Part shown: positions 25,803 through 34,354 of the stretch, in pieces
Layout: each line of letters opens with the position of its first letter
Position numbering within the stretch: the stretch's first letter is position 1
Origin: Saprospiraceae bacterium UBA7328
GTDB taxonomy: Bacteria > Bacteroidota > Bacteroidia > Chitinophagales > Saprospiraceae
Direction: 5' to 3'
DNA: 64,000 nt
Assembly: GCA_002471345.1 (NCBI GenBank)
Contig: DKPS01000064.1
Coordinates: 1,137 to 65,136, forward strand
The notes under the pieces: generated by a model
The model's input: only the letters and a program-made list of their open reading frames with translations
The model's database searches: none
Told to the model about the DNA's origin: nothing
Made by a program: the position numbers and the translations under genes

Positions 25803-26138
25803 CTATTTTGACTCAAAAGTGACTGGAACCACATATACCTCAAAAGGCTTTAATTCCTTGCTTTCTAATCTGTCGTAATTCAGTGCATCCTTGATAGTAT
25901 TATCAAGTTTCTTGTTGTCTGTGCTTAAAACAATGATTTCTTGTTTCTCATTGATCATAAATCTGATCTTTAAGGTTTCACCATTGAGTTGTGTGTAATC
26001 TAAATCTACTCTCGAGAGTTCTGATTTGATTTTTTTGGCCAAATCTTTAGATGGAATTAAATCTGCATTGTTAGCAAATGCGCTTCCTGCGATGGCGAAT
26101 AAGAAAAGGCTTGATAAGAAAAATGCTTTAAAATTCAT
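25803..26138 (-). CDS. Small secreted protein, tandem copy 3
   Basis: This is the third 111-residue copy, most like copy 2 (four differences: I28, K38, S39, K65). The signal peptide, the core IRFMINEKQEIIVLSTDN and the end YVVPVTFESK are the same. Its leader is shorter than those of copies 1 and 2 because it lacks the extra ACAACAAGCTTT segment. It may be the form closest to the ancestral module, but that is a guess. Confidence 0.85.
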   Translation of the reverse strand: MNFKAFFLSSLFLFAIAGSAFANNADLIPSKDLAKKIKSELSRVDLDYTQLNGETLKIRFMINEKQEIIVLSTDNKKLDNTIKDALNYDRLESKELKPFEVYVVPVTFESK

Positions 26139-26194
26139 GATGACGTTTTTGAAAGTTTAAAAAAATGTTGTGTTGTGAAAGCTTTCGATTAATA

Positions 26195-26220
26195 AAACGA
26201 GGATAATATTGCGATGTTAC
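26195..26220 (-). promoter_or_regulatory. ECF-sigma-like promoter of copy 3
   Basis: GTAAC (26220-26216) and CGTTT (26199-26195) lie 16 nt apart on the minus strand, as in the other two copies. The bases just downstream of GTAAC are ATC in all three. The leader to the ATG is about 57 nt. Confidence 0.6.
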
Positions 26221-26425
26221 ATGGTTTGGATCGGACTAGACAGATTTTGGATCAAATAGATAAATGCTTTAAGCAAGAATTTCTTAAATCGTCAATGTCT
26301 ACAGTTGTTTTGGAACAAAAAAGGTTAAAAAGTTAATTTTTGATTTTAACGATTTTTTAATATTTAAAAAACATTACTTTGATTTTTTAAATCGGATTAT
26401 CAAAAGAGTTCAATATAAAATAATA

Positions 26426-27133
26426 ATTAAGAAGGTAATTATTTCAGTTAGCCTAGCATTGACATTTACTTCATGTGCTACAATTCAAGGTTTGTTATCT
26501 GAGCCAACTGTGTGGGAAACTGTCAGCGCACTGAAAGAGGTTCTGAATACTAGTGTATTTAGGGCGATAGATAAACTTGCTAAACTCAATCAGAATGGTG
26601 TGGAAAGTATTATTCCTGAAGAGATTAAACCTGTATTGGCGACATTGAGGACTCTAGGACTAGGTGATGAGATAGACAGGGTGACAAAATCTATTGGAGA
26701 TGCAAGTGAAATAGCATTGACAGAATCAAAAGGATTAGTATCTGATGCCATAAAAGAAGTGAAGTTTGAAGATGCAGCGGCAGTTGTCATGGGAGGACCA
26801 GATGCTGCTACATTAGTTATGAAAAATGCAATGTATGAAGCTGTAAAAAAGAGATATAGTGATAGATTAAATGTAGAGCTAGAGAAAACCGATGTGAACA
26901 AGTATTGGCCTATGGCTCAATCAGCTCATAACATTTTTGCAAAAAATAAAGTAGAAGGATCGCTATCGGATTTCCTAGCAGCAAAAGCCGTGGATGGTTT
27001 GTTTATTGCCATTGGTAAAGAAGAAGCGGTGATTAGGAAGAACCCAAATGAACTAGGAAGCGCTGTGGTGGATAAAGTGTTTGATTATTACAATAGGCAG
27101 AAACAAGGTAATGGCACTTCGTTATCTTTTTAA
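26426..27133 (+). CDS. DUF4197 family lipoprotein, non-canonical start
   Basis: The protein matches DUF4197: a lipoprotein signal, VSALKEVLNTSVFRAIDKL, LRTLGLGDEIDRV, VKFEDAAAVVMGGPDAAT, TDVNKYWPMAQ and KAVDGLFIAIGKEEAVIRKNP. The first ATG/GTG/TTG in frame is TTG 26459, which starts only six residues before the lipobox cysteine and would destroy the signal. In frame upstream the codons read K-K-V-I-I-S-V-S-L-A-L-T-F-T-S-C, a good lipoprotein signal, preceded by ATA, ATA, ATT (26420-26428) and open back to a TAA at 26285. I therefore place the start at ATT 26426 or ATA 26420/26423. Function of DUF4197 is unknown; the protein is envelope-located. Confidence 0.75.
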   Translation: MKKVIISVSLALTFTSCATIQGLLSEPTVWETVSALKEVLNTSVFRAIDKLAKLNQNGVESIIPEEIKPVLATLRTLGLGDEIDRVTKSIGDASEIALTESKGLVSDAIKEVKFEDAAAVVMGGPDAATLVMKNAMYEAVKKRYSDRLNVELEKTDVNKYWPMAQSAHNIFAKNKVEGSLSDFLAAKAVDGLFIAIGKEEAVIRKNPNELGSAVVDKVFDYYNRQKQGNGTSLSF

Positions 27134-27162
27134 AAGTTCTGATATTGATTTTGAATAATTGA

Positions 27163-28176
27163 TTAGAACTTCATTCTGGGTTCGGGTGCCATATCAAAAG
27201 AACTAAATTCTTTTTTTAAGAATTTATAATAGGCTGTGATTCCTATCATTCCAGCATTATCAGTACAATATTGAAATTCAGGTACGAAAACATTCCAGTC
27301 ATTGGATTCGGATAATTTTTGAAGTTCTTTTCTCAGTCCTGAGTTTGCTGACACCCCTCCTGCTATGGCTAAATCTTGTATTTTGTACTCTTCCGAAGCT
27401 ATTGTCAGTTTTTTAATTAAGATTTCCACTATTGTGGATTGTATTGAAGAACACAAGTCATTCAAATTATTTTCGATGAATTTTGGATTTTCTTTTATTT
27501 CTTTTTTTAGATAGTAGAGAATAGAAGTTTTTAATCCACTAAAACTAAAGTTGTGTCCATCTACTTTGGGTTTAGCGAATCTAAAAGTATTTTGACCCTG
27601 ATTGGCAAGTTTATCAATGTGTGGTCCTGCCGGATATGGTAAGCCAAGCATTTTGCCAGCTTTATCAAAAGCTTCACCAGCTGCATCATCTATTGTAGTT
27701 CCTATGACTTCCATATCCAAATGGTCATTAACTTTTACTATTTGAGTGTGTCCACCTGATACTGTAAGGCACAAAAAAGGAAATGATGGATAAGGCTCTT
27801 CTATAAAATGGGCTAAGATGTGAGCCTGCATGTGATTTACTTCGATAATGGGTATATCCAAAGCCGCAGCCATGCTTTTTGCAAATGATACCCCAACCAG
27901 TAGACTTCCTAGAAGCCCGGGGCCCTTTGTTACTGCTATTGCTGATAAGTGGTGCTTGTCAATTTTAGCTTCATATAAAGCTGCTATTACTACAGGTAAG
28001 ATTTTCTGATGATGTTTTCTTGAAGCTAATTCTGGGACAACACCTCCATACTTTTCATGTACTTTTTGATTGTAGGTTACATTGGCAACAATATTATTAT
28101 TCTTAAAAACAGCTGCAGAAGTATCATCACAAGATGATTCAATTGATAAAATGTAATCAGTACCCACCAAAATCAA
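27163..28176 (-). CDS. tsaD: tRNA N6-adenosine threonylcarbamoyltransferase
   Basis: TsaD transfers the threonylcarbamoyl group to A37 of ANN-decoding tRNAs, working with TsaB, TsaE and TsaC encoded elsewhere. The protein has ILSIESSCDDTSAAVF at the start, the metal-binding NHMQAHILAHF, VSGGHTQIV, AGEAFDKAGKMLGLPYPAGP and AGGVSANSGLR. The frame opens just before 28176 with no ATG; possible starts are TTG 28176, TTG 28170 and GTG 28167. I list the longest form; GTG 28167 is equally likely. A TACATTTG promoter-like element lies about 45-52 nt upstream. It converges with the DUF4197 gene. Confidence 0.95.
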   Translation of the reverse strand: MILVGTDYILSIESSCDDTSAAVFKNNNIVANVTYNQKVHEKYGGVVPELASRKHHQKILPVVIAALYEAKIDKHHLSAIAVTKGPGLLGSLLVGVSFAKSMAAALDIPIIEVNHMQAHILAHFIEEPYPSFPFLCLTVSGGHTQIVKVNDHLDMEVIGTTIDDAAGEAFDKAGKMLGLPYPAGPHIDKLANQGQNTFRFAKPKVDGHNFSFSGLKTSILYYLKKEIKENPKFIENNLNDLCSSIQSTIVEILIKKLTIASEEYKIQDLAIAGGVSANSGLRKELQKLSESNDWNVFVPEFQYCTDNAGMIGITAYYKFLKKEFSSFDMAPEPRMKF

Positions 28177-28184
28177 GTTTTAAA

Positions 28185-28201
28185 TCATCTTTAAAAGATG
28201 A
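28185..28201. repeat. Palindromic hairpin in the tsaD leader
   Basis: TCATCTTT and AAAGATGA form a perfect 8-bp inverted repeat around a single base, 9 nt upstream of the longest tsaD start. In RNA the loop would be minimal, so a few pairs would open. It may affect translation start or be a dimeric protein site. Confidence 0.4.
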
Positions 28202-28220
28202 ATCATTGTTAAAATCAATG

Positions 28221-28228
28221 CAAATGTA
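28221..28228 (-). promoter_or_regulatory. Possible -7 promoter element of tsaD
   Basis: The minus strand reads TACATTTG, an exact TAnnTTTG match, giving a leader of about 38 nt before tsaD. No clear TTTG is found at -33. The element is plausible by position but not proven. Confidence 0.35.
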
Positions 28229-28359
28229 GTTGTGCGAAAGAATAATAATCTTAAAAAGATTTGAAGACATTAAAAAAAATAGATTTCATGGCTTTGGAAA
28301 ACAATGATTTATAAGAAAATAGCTATTATTGCGAAGTACAAAAAGGAAATTAATCAACA

Positions 28360-28941
28360 ATGAGAATAATATTAAATTTGGTTTTGATAGCATTGATTGC
28401 TGCTCTTGCATATCTTCTTTATTCTGGAATCGCAGAACCGATAAAGTTTAAAGCAGAAAAAGACAAAAGACAAGAAGCTGTAGTCGCTCAGCTTGAGGAC
28501 ATTCGTACCTCTCAAGAACTTTATAGAGATATAACTGGTAAATTTGCAAACGGTTTTGATTCATTAACATATGTTTTGAAGACAGATAGTATTCCCTTTA
28601 GACAGGTATTAGAAGATCCAGAGTTTCCCGGTGATCCTGATAAATTTATAGTGAATACAATTTATTCTTCGGCAATTGATTCGATTAATGCCATGGGAAT
28701 TGATCTTGATGGATTGGCAAATGTGCCATATTCTAATGGGGCTAAATTCTCAATAACGTCTGATACAATGACCTACCAAAAAACGAAAGTTTGGGTAACT
28801 GAAACTATGACGCAATGGTCAGAATTCATGGGTAGCTATGCTAGCACAAGCTATATGAAGTATGATGACACTTATAATCCTGCAAATATGATAGGGTTTG
28901 GAAGTTTGAATTCGCCTAATTTAGAAGGTAATTGGAAATAG
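28360..28941 (+). CDS. Hypothetical membrane-anchored protein
   Basis: I do not recognise a named family. The 193-residue protein has one N-terminal transmembrane segment (about 4-24) and then a polar region with a helical stretch (EKDKRQEAVVAQLEDIRTSQELYRD), which recalls Bacteroidota proteins with a pilin-like N-terminal helix. The rest is Asp/Ser/Thr-rich and probably beta-structured outside the cytoplasm. It overlaps the DUF3822 gene by 10 nt and begins the seven-gene run to pyrB. The conserved place next to DUF3822 suggests a shared envelope or housekeeping role, but nothing specific. Confidence 0.65.
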   Translation: MRIILNLVLIALIAALAYLLYSGIAEPIKFKAEKDKRQEAVVAQLEDIRTSQELYRDITGKFANGFDSLTYVLKTDSIPFRQVLEDPEFPGDPDKFIVNTIYSSAIDSINAMGIDLDGLANVPYSNGAKFSITSDTMTYQKTKVWVTETMTQWSEFMGSYASTSYMKYDDTYNPANMIGFGSLNSPNLEGNWK

Positions 28942-29741
28942 AAATACCTTTTTCAAGAAGACAAATATCTTTAGAGCAATCTTCTAAGGATTTAAAATAC
29001 AGGGCTATCCTTTCAAGGGATAGCCTTTTTTATGGCTTGTTTAATTCCAATAATCAGATTCTTCATTATGGTAGAATCAATGTAGATGTTATACCAAAAA
29101 CATCACTTCTCAATCAGCATAAACATGAATTCGGTCATTCAATAGTTGCTTTTAACAATCCTATATTTAGTCTTTTAGAATCTAATAGCGAGACCTTCAA
29201 GAAGTCACTGCTAAAATTTAATCACAGTATATCCGATTTGACTCGCTATCTCATATTTTCTGAAAAAGTAGTGAACTCTTCATCAGTTCTTACCTATGCC
29301 ATTCCAAAACCAATAACAAAAGCGCTTTCTAAGCACATTGTGATGTGTGATTTCTCTCATTACCAGAAGGTATTTCTTGATTCAATAGGAATTAATCAAC
29401 TCGGCAGTGAAATTCACTTAAGTTTATTAAGCGGGAATTTAAACCTCATATATTTTGAGAAAGGTGAACTTCAGATAGCAAATTGCTATCAAGTCCGAAA
29501 TGAGTCTGACTTTTACTACTATATCGCATTAATTTATGATCAGTACAAACTGAAAAAAGGAGAAACACAGATCTTAATGGACGGGGATTTCTCAGAGGTA
29601 AAATTAGATAAGGAGAAGTTTTTCCATTTTTTTGGAGTAGAGCCAGAAATTATTCACTTAGACACTGAAACTAATGAAACCAATACTACATTAGTTGCGT
29701 TAACTCGACTAAACAGATGCGCATCGTTGGAGGAAGTTTAG
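28932..29741 (+). CDS. DUF3822 family protein
   Basis: This 269-residue protein fits DUF3822, a Bacteroidota family usually found next to rsmD. It has an N-terminal beta-hairpin region (DLKYRAILSRDSLFYGLFNSN), a middle part with FNNPIFSLL-type sequence, and a C-terminal part YYYIALIYDQYKLKKGETQILMDGD followed by FHFFGVEPEI. The pattern is reminiscent of the actin-like ATPase domains of pilus assembly proteins, but I cannot verify nucleotide motifs. It overlaps both neighbours (10 nt and 25 nt), so translation is coupled to rsmD. Confidence 0.78.
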   Translation: MEIEIPFSRRQISLEQSSKDLKYRAILSRDSLFYGLFNSNNQILHYGRINVDVIPKTSLLNQHKHEFGHSIVAFNNPIFSLLESNSETFKKSLLKFNHSISDLTRYLIFSEKVVNSSSVLTYAIPKPITKALSKHIVMCDFSHYQKVFLDSIGINQLGSEIHLSLLSGNLNLIYFEKGELQIANCYQVRNESDFYYYIALIYDQYKLKKGETQILMDGDFSEVKLDKEKFFHFFGVEPEIIHLDTETNETNTTLVALTRLNRCASLEEV

Positions 29742-30256
29742 GAGGAAGATTGTTAAGGCCGAATATGAAAGGTTGGCCGACGAGACCGACTACCGATATA
29801 TCGAAGGAAGCATTATTTAATATTCTCCATAATAGAATTGAATTTTCAGATGTCAAAATGCTCGATTTGTTCGGTGGAGCTGGTAATCATTCGTTTGAAT
29901 TTATATCCAGAGGATGTAATGATGTGACATATGTAGACCTTCATCCGAAATGTATACATTTTGTTAAGAATCAAGCAGAGGAGTTTGGAGTCTCAGACAG
30001 CATTAAAGTGATAAGAGGAGATGTTCAAAAATTTGTTTCCAGTTGTAAGGTGAATTTTGACTATATTTTTGCTGGACCTCCTTATCCATTAGTTTGGTTA
30101 AAACAAATTCCAGATTTAATTGTCAAAAATGAATTGATAAAAGAAGGTGGAATTTTAGTGATAGAACATAATCCGACTCATGATTTTACAAATCATCGGC
30201 AATTTATTGAAAAAAGAAAATATGGGCAGACCATTTTTAGTTTCTTTGCGCCCTGA
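29717..30256 (+). CDS. rsmD: 16S rRNA (guanine(966)-N(2))-methyltransferase RsmD-like
   Basis: The 179-residue protein matches RsmD, which methylates G966 of 16S rRNA. The N-terminal RIVGGSLGGRLL and RPTTDISKEALFNIL are diagnostic, and the SAM motif I is MLDLFGGAGNHSFEF at 48-62. The catalytic motif IV, normally DPPY/F, reads GPPY at 120-123, because the codon is GGA. The Asp normally holds the guanine amino group, so this is a notable change unless it is common in this lineage. The gene overlaps DUF3822 and lies 13 nt before argS. Confidence 0.88.
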   Translation: MRIVGGSLGGRLLRPNMKGWPTRPTTDISKEALFNILHNRIEFSDVKMLDLFGGAGNHSFEFISRGCNDVTYVDLHPKCIHFVKNQAEEFGVSDSIKVIRGDVQKFVSSCKVNFDYIFAGPPYPLVWLKQIPDLIVKNELIKEGGILVIEHNPTHDFTNHRQFIEKRKYGQTIFSFFAP

Positions 30257-30269
30257 ATGTAATCAGTAG

Positions 30270-32114
30270 ATGAAGTTTATACATAATATAAAGGAAAAAG
30301 TAAAAATAGCCTTCGGTGAGCTTTACAACTTTGATATTGATTCAAAAGAGGTTTTGATCAATGAAACCAGAAAAGAATTTGATGGAAGCTACACCGTCGT
30401 ATTGTTTCCATTTATAAAAAAAGCAAAAACCTCACCCCAAGAATTAGGAGTGAAATTAGGAGAATATCTCACAGACCATCTTGATTTTGTTTCAGGATTT
30501 AATGTGGTAAAAGGGTTTTTGAATCTTGAATTCGAAGGAAGTTTCTGGGTAGAAAAATTACAATCCATTCTTTCCTCTGATTCTTATGGTAATTTACCTC
30601 AGAAAGGAGAAAAGGTTTTAGTCGAGTTCAGTTCTCCAAATACGAATAAACCATTACATCTTGGCCATATAAGGAATATACTATTAGGATGGTCTACTCA
30701 CAAGATATTAGAAGCAGCTGGATATAAGACTATTAAAACTCAAATCATAAATGACAGAGGCATTGCTGTGTGCAAAAGTATGCTGTCGTGGCAGCTTTTC
30801 GCTGATGGAGCAACACCCAAGACAAAGGGAGTCAAGTCTGATCACTTTGTAGGTGATTATTATGTGCTTTTTGATAAAAAATTGAATGAAGAGTATTCAA
30901 AATGGCAACAAAAAGAGGAAGCAATTGATGTGTACAATTCTTCACGAAAAGAAAATGAGGCAAAAGAAATATTCTTTAAAAGATATAAGAATACTTACTT
31001 CAATGAATTCAGTGACCTCGGGAAGCAAGCCAAAGCTATGCTTATTAAATGGGAAAGAAATGATGAAAAAGTAAGGAATCTGTGGACTCAAATGAACGAT
31101 TGGTGCTATGAAGGATTTGATGCAACTTATAAAAAAATAGGGGTAGATTTCGACATACTATATTATGAGTCAGATACCTACCTACTTGGGAAAAAATCAG
31201 TAGAAGACGGGTTGAGCAAAGGACTTTTTTATAAGAAAGAAGATGAAAGCATTTGGGTAGATCTTGAAGACTCAGGAATGGATCAAAAAATTCTTTTGAG
31301 AAGTGATGGTACGTCGGTGTATATGACTCAAGATATTGGAACTGCACAAAAACGTAATGAAGATCATCATTGTGATAAGATGATTTATGTAGTCGGTGAT
31401 GAACAGGAATATCATTTCTCGGTTTTGTTTGAGATCCTTAAGAAGTTGGACGAACCCTATTCGGATGGACTTTTTCATTTGTCGTATGGGATGGTAGATT
31501 TACCAACTGGCAAAATGAAGTCTCGAGAGGGTACAGTTGTAGATGCTGATGACTTGGTGGCTGATGTAATAGGTGAAGCAAGAGTTTCGGCAGAAGAAAG
31601 AGGAGATATTGTATCATTTACAGAATCGGAGAAAAGTGAGCTCTATAGAAAGATTGGACTAGGAGCATTAAAATATTTTATTCTCAAGGTGGACCCAAAA
31701 AAGAGAATGGTCTTTGACCCCAAAGAAAGTGTCGATATGCAAGGTCAAACTGGGCCATACATACAAAATGCTTATGTGAGGATACAGTCTGTTCTACGCA
31801 AATACCAAGAGCTTAAAAAGGATATAAAAACTGAAAACTATAATCCTGAACAAATTGAAGCTGATATTATTCAAAAATTAGTGAACTATCCCAATGAAGT
31901 AGATATTGCAGCAGCGTCATACGACCCTTCGAGAATAGCAACATATGGGTTTGAGCTGGCTAAGATGTATCACAAATTCTATCATGACCTTAGAATCCTT
32001 ACTGCAGAAAATGATCTCGCTATGGCATTCAGAATAGAATTGAGTAAGTGTGTTTCTAAAGTATTAGCTCATTCTATGGATTTATTGGGAATAGAAATGC
32101 CTGAAAGAATGTAA
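30270..32114 (+). CDS. argS: Arginyl-tRNA synthetase
   Basis: This 614-residue class I synthetase charges tRNA-Arg. It has the N-terminal Add-1 tRNA-binding domain, the HIGH-type motif in SSPNTNKPLHLGHIRN at about 122-137, the insertion with RSDGTSVYMTQDIGTA, and the KMSKS-like loop GKMKSREGTVV. The C-terminal DALR anticodon-binding domain includes GPYIQNAYVRIQSV and ends in LGIEMPERM. All parts are present. It is followed by glnS after one base, so the two synthetases are co-transcribed. Confidence 0.96.
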   Translation: MKFIHNIKEKVKIAFGELYNFDIDSKEVLINETRKEFDGSYTVVLFPFIKKAKTSPQELGVKLGEYLTDHLDFVSGFNVVKGFLNLEFEGSFWVEKLQSILSSDSYGNLPQKGEKVLVEFSSPNTNKPLHLGHIRNILLGWSTHKILEAAGYKTIKTQIINDRGIAVCKSMLSWQLFADGATPKTKGVKSDHFVGDYYVLFDKKLNEEYSKWQQKEEAIDVYNSSRKENEAKEIFFKRYKNTYFNEFSDLGKQAKAMLIKWERNDEKVRNLWTQMNDWCYEGFDATYKKIGVDFDILYYESDTYLLGKKSVEDGLSKGLFYKKEDESIWVDLEDSGMDQKILLRSDGTSVYMTQDIGTAQKRNEDHHCDKMIYVVGDEQEYHFSVLFEILKKLDEPYSDGLFHLSYGMVDLPTGKMKSREGTVVDADDLVADVIGEARVSAEERGDIVSFTESEKSELYRKIGLGALKYFILKVDPKKRMVFDPKESVDMQGQTGPYIQNAYVRIQSVLRKYQELKKDIKTENYNPEQIEADIIQKLVNYPNEVDIAAASYDPSRIATYGFELAKMYHKFYHDLRILTAENDLAMAFRIELSKCVSKVLAHSMDLLGIEMPERM

Positions 32115-32115
32115 A

Positions 32116-33792
32116 ATGACAGAGGATAAAAAAGCATCTAAAAATTTCATTGAAGAAATCATTGAAGATGATTTAAAAAATGGTCTTCATAAAGGAAAAA
32201 TACATACTCGTTTTCCTCCTGAACCAAACGGATACTTACACATAGGTCACGCAAAAGCTATCTGTCTCAATTTTGGGATAGCTCAGACATATAACGGTAA
32301 GACAAATCTAAGATTTGATGATACCAATCCACTTACTGAGGATACTTCTTATGTGGATGCCATTAAAAAAGATGTTAAATGGTTGGGTTTTGAATGGGCT
32401 AATGAGTGTTACGCATCGGATTATTTTAGTCAGCTTTATGAGTTCGCTCAAAAACTCATTTCCAATGATTTAGCCTTCATAGATGAATCATCAGTAGATG
32501 AAATAGCTGAGCAAAAAGGAACGCCTACATCTTCTGGAAAAGAAAGTCCATTTAGAAATCGTCCAAAAGAAGAAAGTCTTCAATTGTTTGAGGACATGAA
32601 AAATGGAAAGGTTGAAGACGGTGATATGGTGCTTAGGGCAAAAATAGATATGGAATCCCCCAATATGCACATGAGAGACCCTGTGATATACAGAGTGAAA
32701 AAAGCTACACATCATCGTACTGGTGATGATTGGTGTATTTATCCTATGTATGATTTTGCTCATGGACAATCTGACAGCATTGAAGGTATCACTCATTCTT
32801 TATGTTCGTTGGAGTTTATTCATCACAGGCCATTATATGATTGGTTTATTGAAAACTTAGGGATATTTCCTTCAAAGCAAACAGAATTTGCAAGACTGAA
32901 TGTGTCTTACATGATCACCAGTAAAAGAAAATTGCTAAAGTTGGTTCAGGAAGGCTTAGTTGACAATTGGGATGATCCTCGAATGTCTACAATTTCAGGT
33001 ATGCGTAGAAGAGGTTATCCTGCGGCTGCAATTAGAACATTCTGTGACAAAGTGGGAATTGCAAAGCGTGAAAACTTAATCGATATTGCTCTTCTCGAAT
33101 CTTGTGTGAGAGATGAATTAAATAAGACAGCTACCAGAGCAATGGCAGTGTTGGATCCAATTAAAGTCGTAATCACTAATTTCCCCCAAGATAAAACAGA
33201 GATACTTTCGGCTGTTGACAATCCTGAGGAAGAGAATAGTAAAAGTCATGATATGCCTTTCTCTAGGGAGATCTTTATAGAGAAAGGAGATTTTATGGTG
33301 GATCCACCTAAGAAATTTTTCAGGTTAGGTCCTGATAGATCTGTAAGATTGAAAAATGCGTATATCATTACATGTGAGTCATATGAACTGGATGAGAATG
33401 GAGAAGTGAAAGAAGTGAGATGTATTTATCATCAAAATAGTAAAAGTGGTTCAGATACTTCAGGGATAAAAGCAAAGGGAACTTTACACTGGGTTTCTAT
33501 AAACCATGCTTTTTATGCTGATGTGGAGGAGTATGATAGACTATTTACTGAAGAGGTTCCTGATGGTCATGAAGACAAAGAATTCCTTGAATTCTTTAAT
33601 GAAAACTCAAAAATCACATTGAAAGATGTACCTATGGAGCCATTTCTGAAAGATGCAAAACCAGGTGATCAGTACCAATTTATGAGAAAAGGGTATTTTG
33701 TCTGTGATCAAGAAAGTAGTGAAAACCGAAAAGTTTTTAATAAAACAGTAGGTCTCAGAGATACCTGGGCAAAAAAACAAAAAAAGAACTAG
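32116..33792 (+). CDS. glnS: Glutaminyl-tRNA synthetase
   Basis: This 558-residue class I synthetase charges tRNA-Gln directly. The HIGH motif is in FPPEPNGYLHIGHAKAICLNFG, LRFDDTNPLTE follows, and the KMSKS equivalent is ITSKRKLLKL. The C-terminal anticodon-binding beta barrels carry the usual FFRLGPDRSVRLKNAYI. GlnS rather than GluS is shown by the length and by WLGFEWANECYASDYF. Its presence means this organism need not depend only on the amidotransferase route. It lies 1 nt after argS and 11 nt before pyrR. Confidence 0.95.
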   Translation: MTEDKKASKNFIEEIIEDDLKNGLHKGKIHTRFPPEPNGYLHIGHAKAICLNFGIAQTYNGKTNLRFDDTNPLTEDTSYVDAIKKDVKWLGFEWANECYASDYFSQLYEFAQKLISNDLAFIDESSVDEIAEQKGTPTSSGKESPFRNRPKEESLQLFEDMKNGKVEDGDMVLRAKIDMESPNMHMRDPVIYRVKKATHHRTGDDWCIYPMYDFAHGQSDSIEGITHSLCSLEFIHHRPLYDWFIENLGIFPSKQTEFARLNVSYMITSKRKLLKLVQEGLVDNWDDPRMSTISGMRRRGYPAAAIRTFCDKVGIAKRENLIDIALLESCVRDELNKTATRAMAVLDPIKVVITNFPQDKTEILSAVDNPEEENSKSHDMPFSREIFIEKGDFMVDPPKKFFRLGPDRSVRLKNAYIITCESYELDENGEVKEVRCIYHQNSKSGSDTSGIKAKGTLHWVSINHAFYADVEEYDRLFTEEVPDGHEDKEFLEFFNENSKITLKDVPMEPFLKDAKPGDQYQFMRKGYFVCDQESSENRKVFNKTVGLRDTWAKKQKKN

Positions 33793-33803
33793 GACACAGC
33801 CTC

Positions 33804-34346
33804 ATGGAAAAGGGAAAAGTCATTTTAGCAAAACAGAAGTTCAATCTAACTTTGGATAGACTTTGTCAGCAGCTTATAGAAAACTATGGGGACTTTTCTG
33901 ATACATGCATAGTTGGAATCCAAGAGAAAGGAGCACTTTTTTCTGATAGACTGATTACGCATTTAGAAGCTTTTGGACAGGTACCAAAGTTGAAATATGG
34001 AAAATTGGATATTACATTTTTTCGTGATGACTTCAGAAGAGGAAGATCTCTAACTCCAAGTAAAAATGAAATGGACTTCATTGTAGAAGGTAAAAAGGTG
34101 ATACTACTAGATGACGTCTTATATACAGGTAGAACCATACAATCTGCAATGAATGCTTTACAGCAATTAGGTCGTCCCGATAGTGTAGAACTCATGGTTT
34201 TTGTAGATAGAAGGTTCAATAGGCACCTTCCTATACAACCTAATTATGTCGGAATAACGGTAGATGCATTGAATGAGGCCTATGTGAGGGTATATTGGAG
34301 TGAACATTCTGATAAAGATGAAATTCTATTTTTTGATGATAAATAA
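33804..34346 (+). CDS. pyrR: Bifunctional pyr operon regulator / uracil phosphoribosyltransferase PyrR
   Basis: This 180-residue protein is a type I phosphoribosyltransferase with the PRPP loop VILLDDVLYTGRTIQSAM at about 96-113. GIQEKGALFSDRL and DITFFRDDFRRG are specific for PyrR. PyrR binds pyr mRNA in some bacteria and has uracil phosphoribosyltransferase activity. Here it sits directly before pyrB and after glnS with gaps of 11 and 8 nt, so there is no room for a PyrR-regulated attenuator in front of pyrB. Its role in this organism is probably salvage or regulation elsewhere. Confidence 0.93.
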   Translation: MEKGKVILAKQKFNLTLDRLCQQLIENYGDFSDTCIVGIQEKGALFSDRLITHLEAFGQVPKLKYGKLDITFFRDDFRRGRSLTPSKNEMDFIVEGKKVILLDDVLYTGRTIQSAMNALQQLGRPDSVELMVFVDRRFNRHLPIQPNYVGITVDALNEAYVRVYWSEHSDKDEILFFDDK

Positions 34347-34354
34347 CTTCTGAT

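Larger units (their letters stand above)
24094..26270 (-). repeat. Three tandem copies of a gene module (promoter, ORF, terminator)
   Basis: Three units, about 24094-24640, 25021-25590 and 25749-26270, each hold an upstream GTAAC/CGTTT pair, a leader with AAGCTTTCACAACAC, a 111-codon ORF and a terminator hairpin, all on the minus strand. Outside these parts the spacers between units differ. The proteins differ at only 4 to 7 positions, so duplication is recent or the copies are kept alike by gene conversion. Leaders of units 1 and 2 carry an extra partial copy of ACAACAAGCTTT that unit 3 lacks. Confidence 0.9.

Noticed and set aside
24094..26270. Mobile element or CRISPR-like array as the source of the three repeats
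   Set aside because: The repeated units are whole genes with promoters and terminators, with no transposase, terminal inverted repeats or short regular repeats.
34347..34354. PyrR-dependent attenuator between pyrR and pyrB
   Set aside because: The gap is only 8 nt, which is too short for any leader structure.
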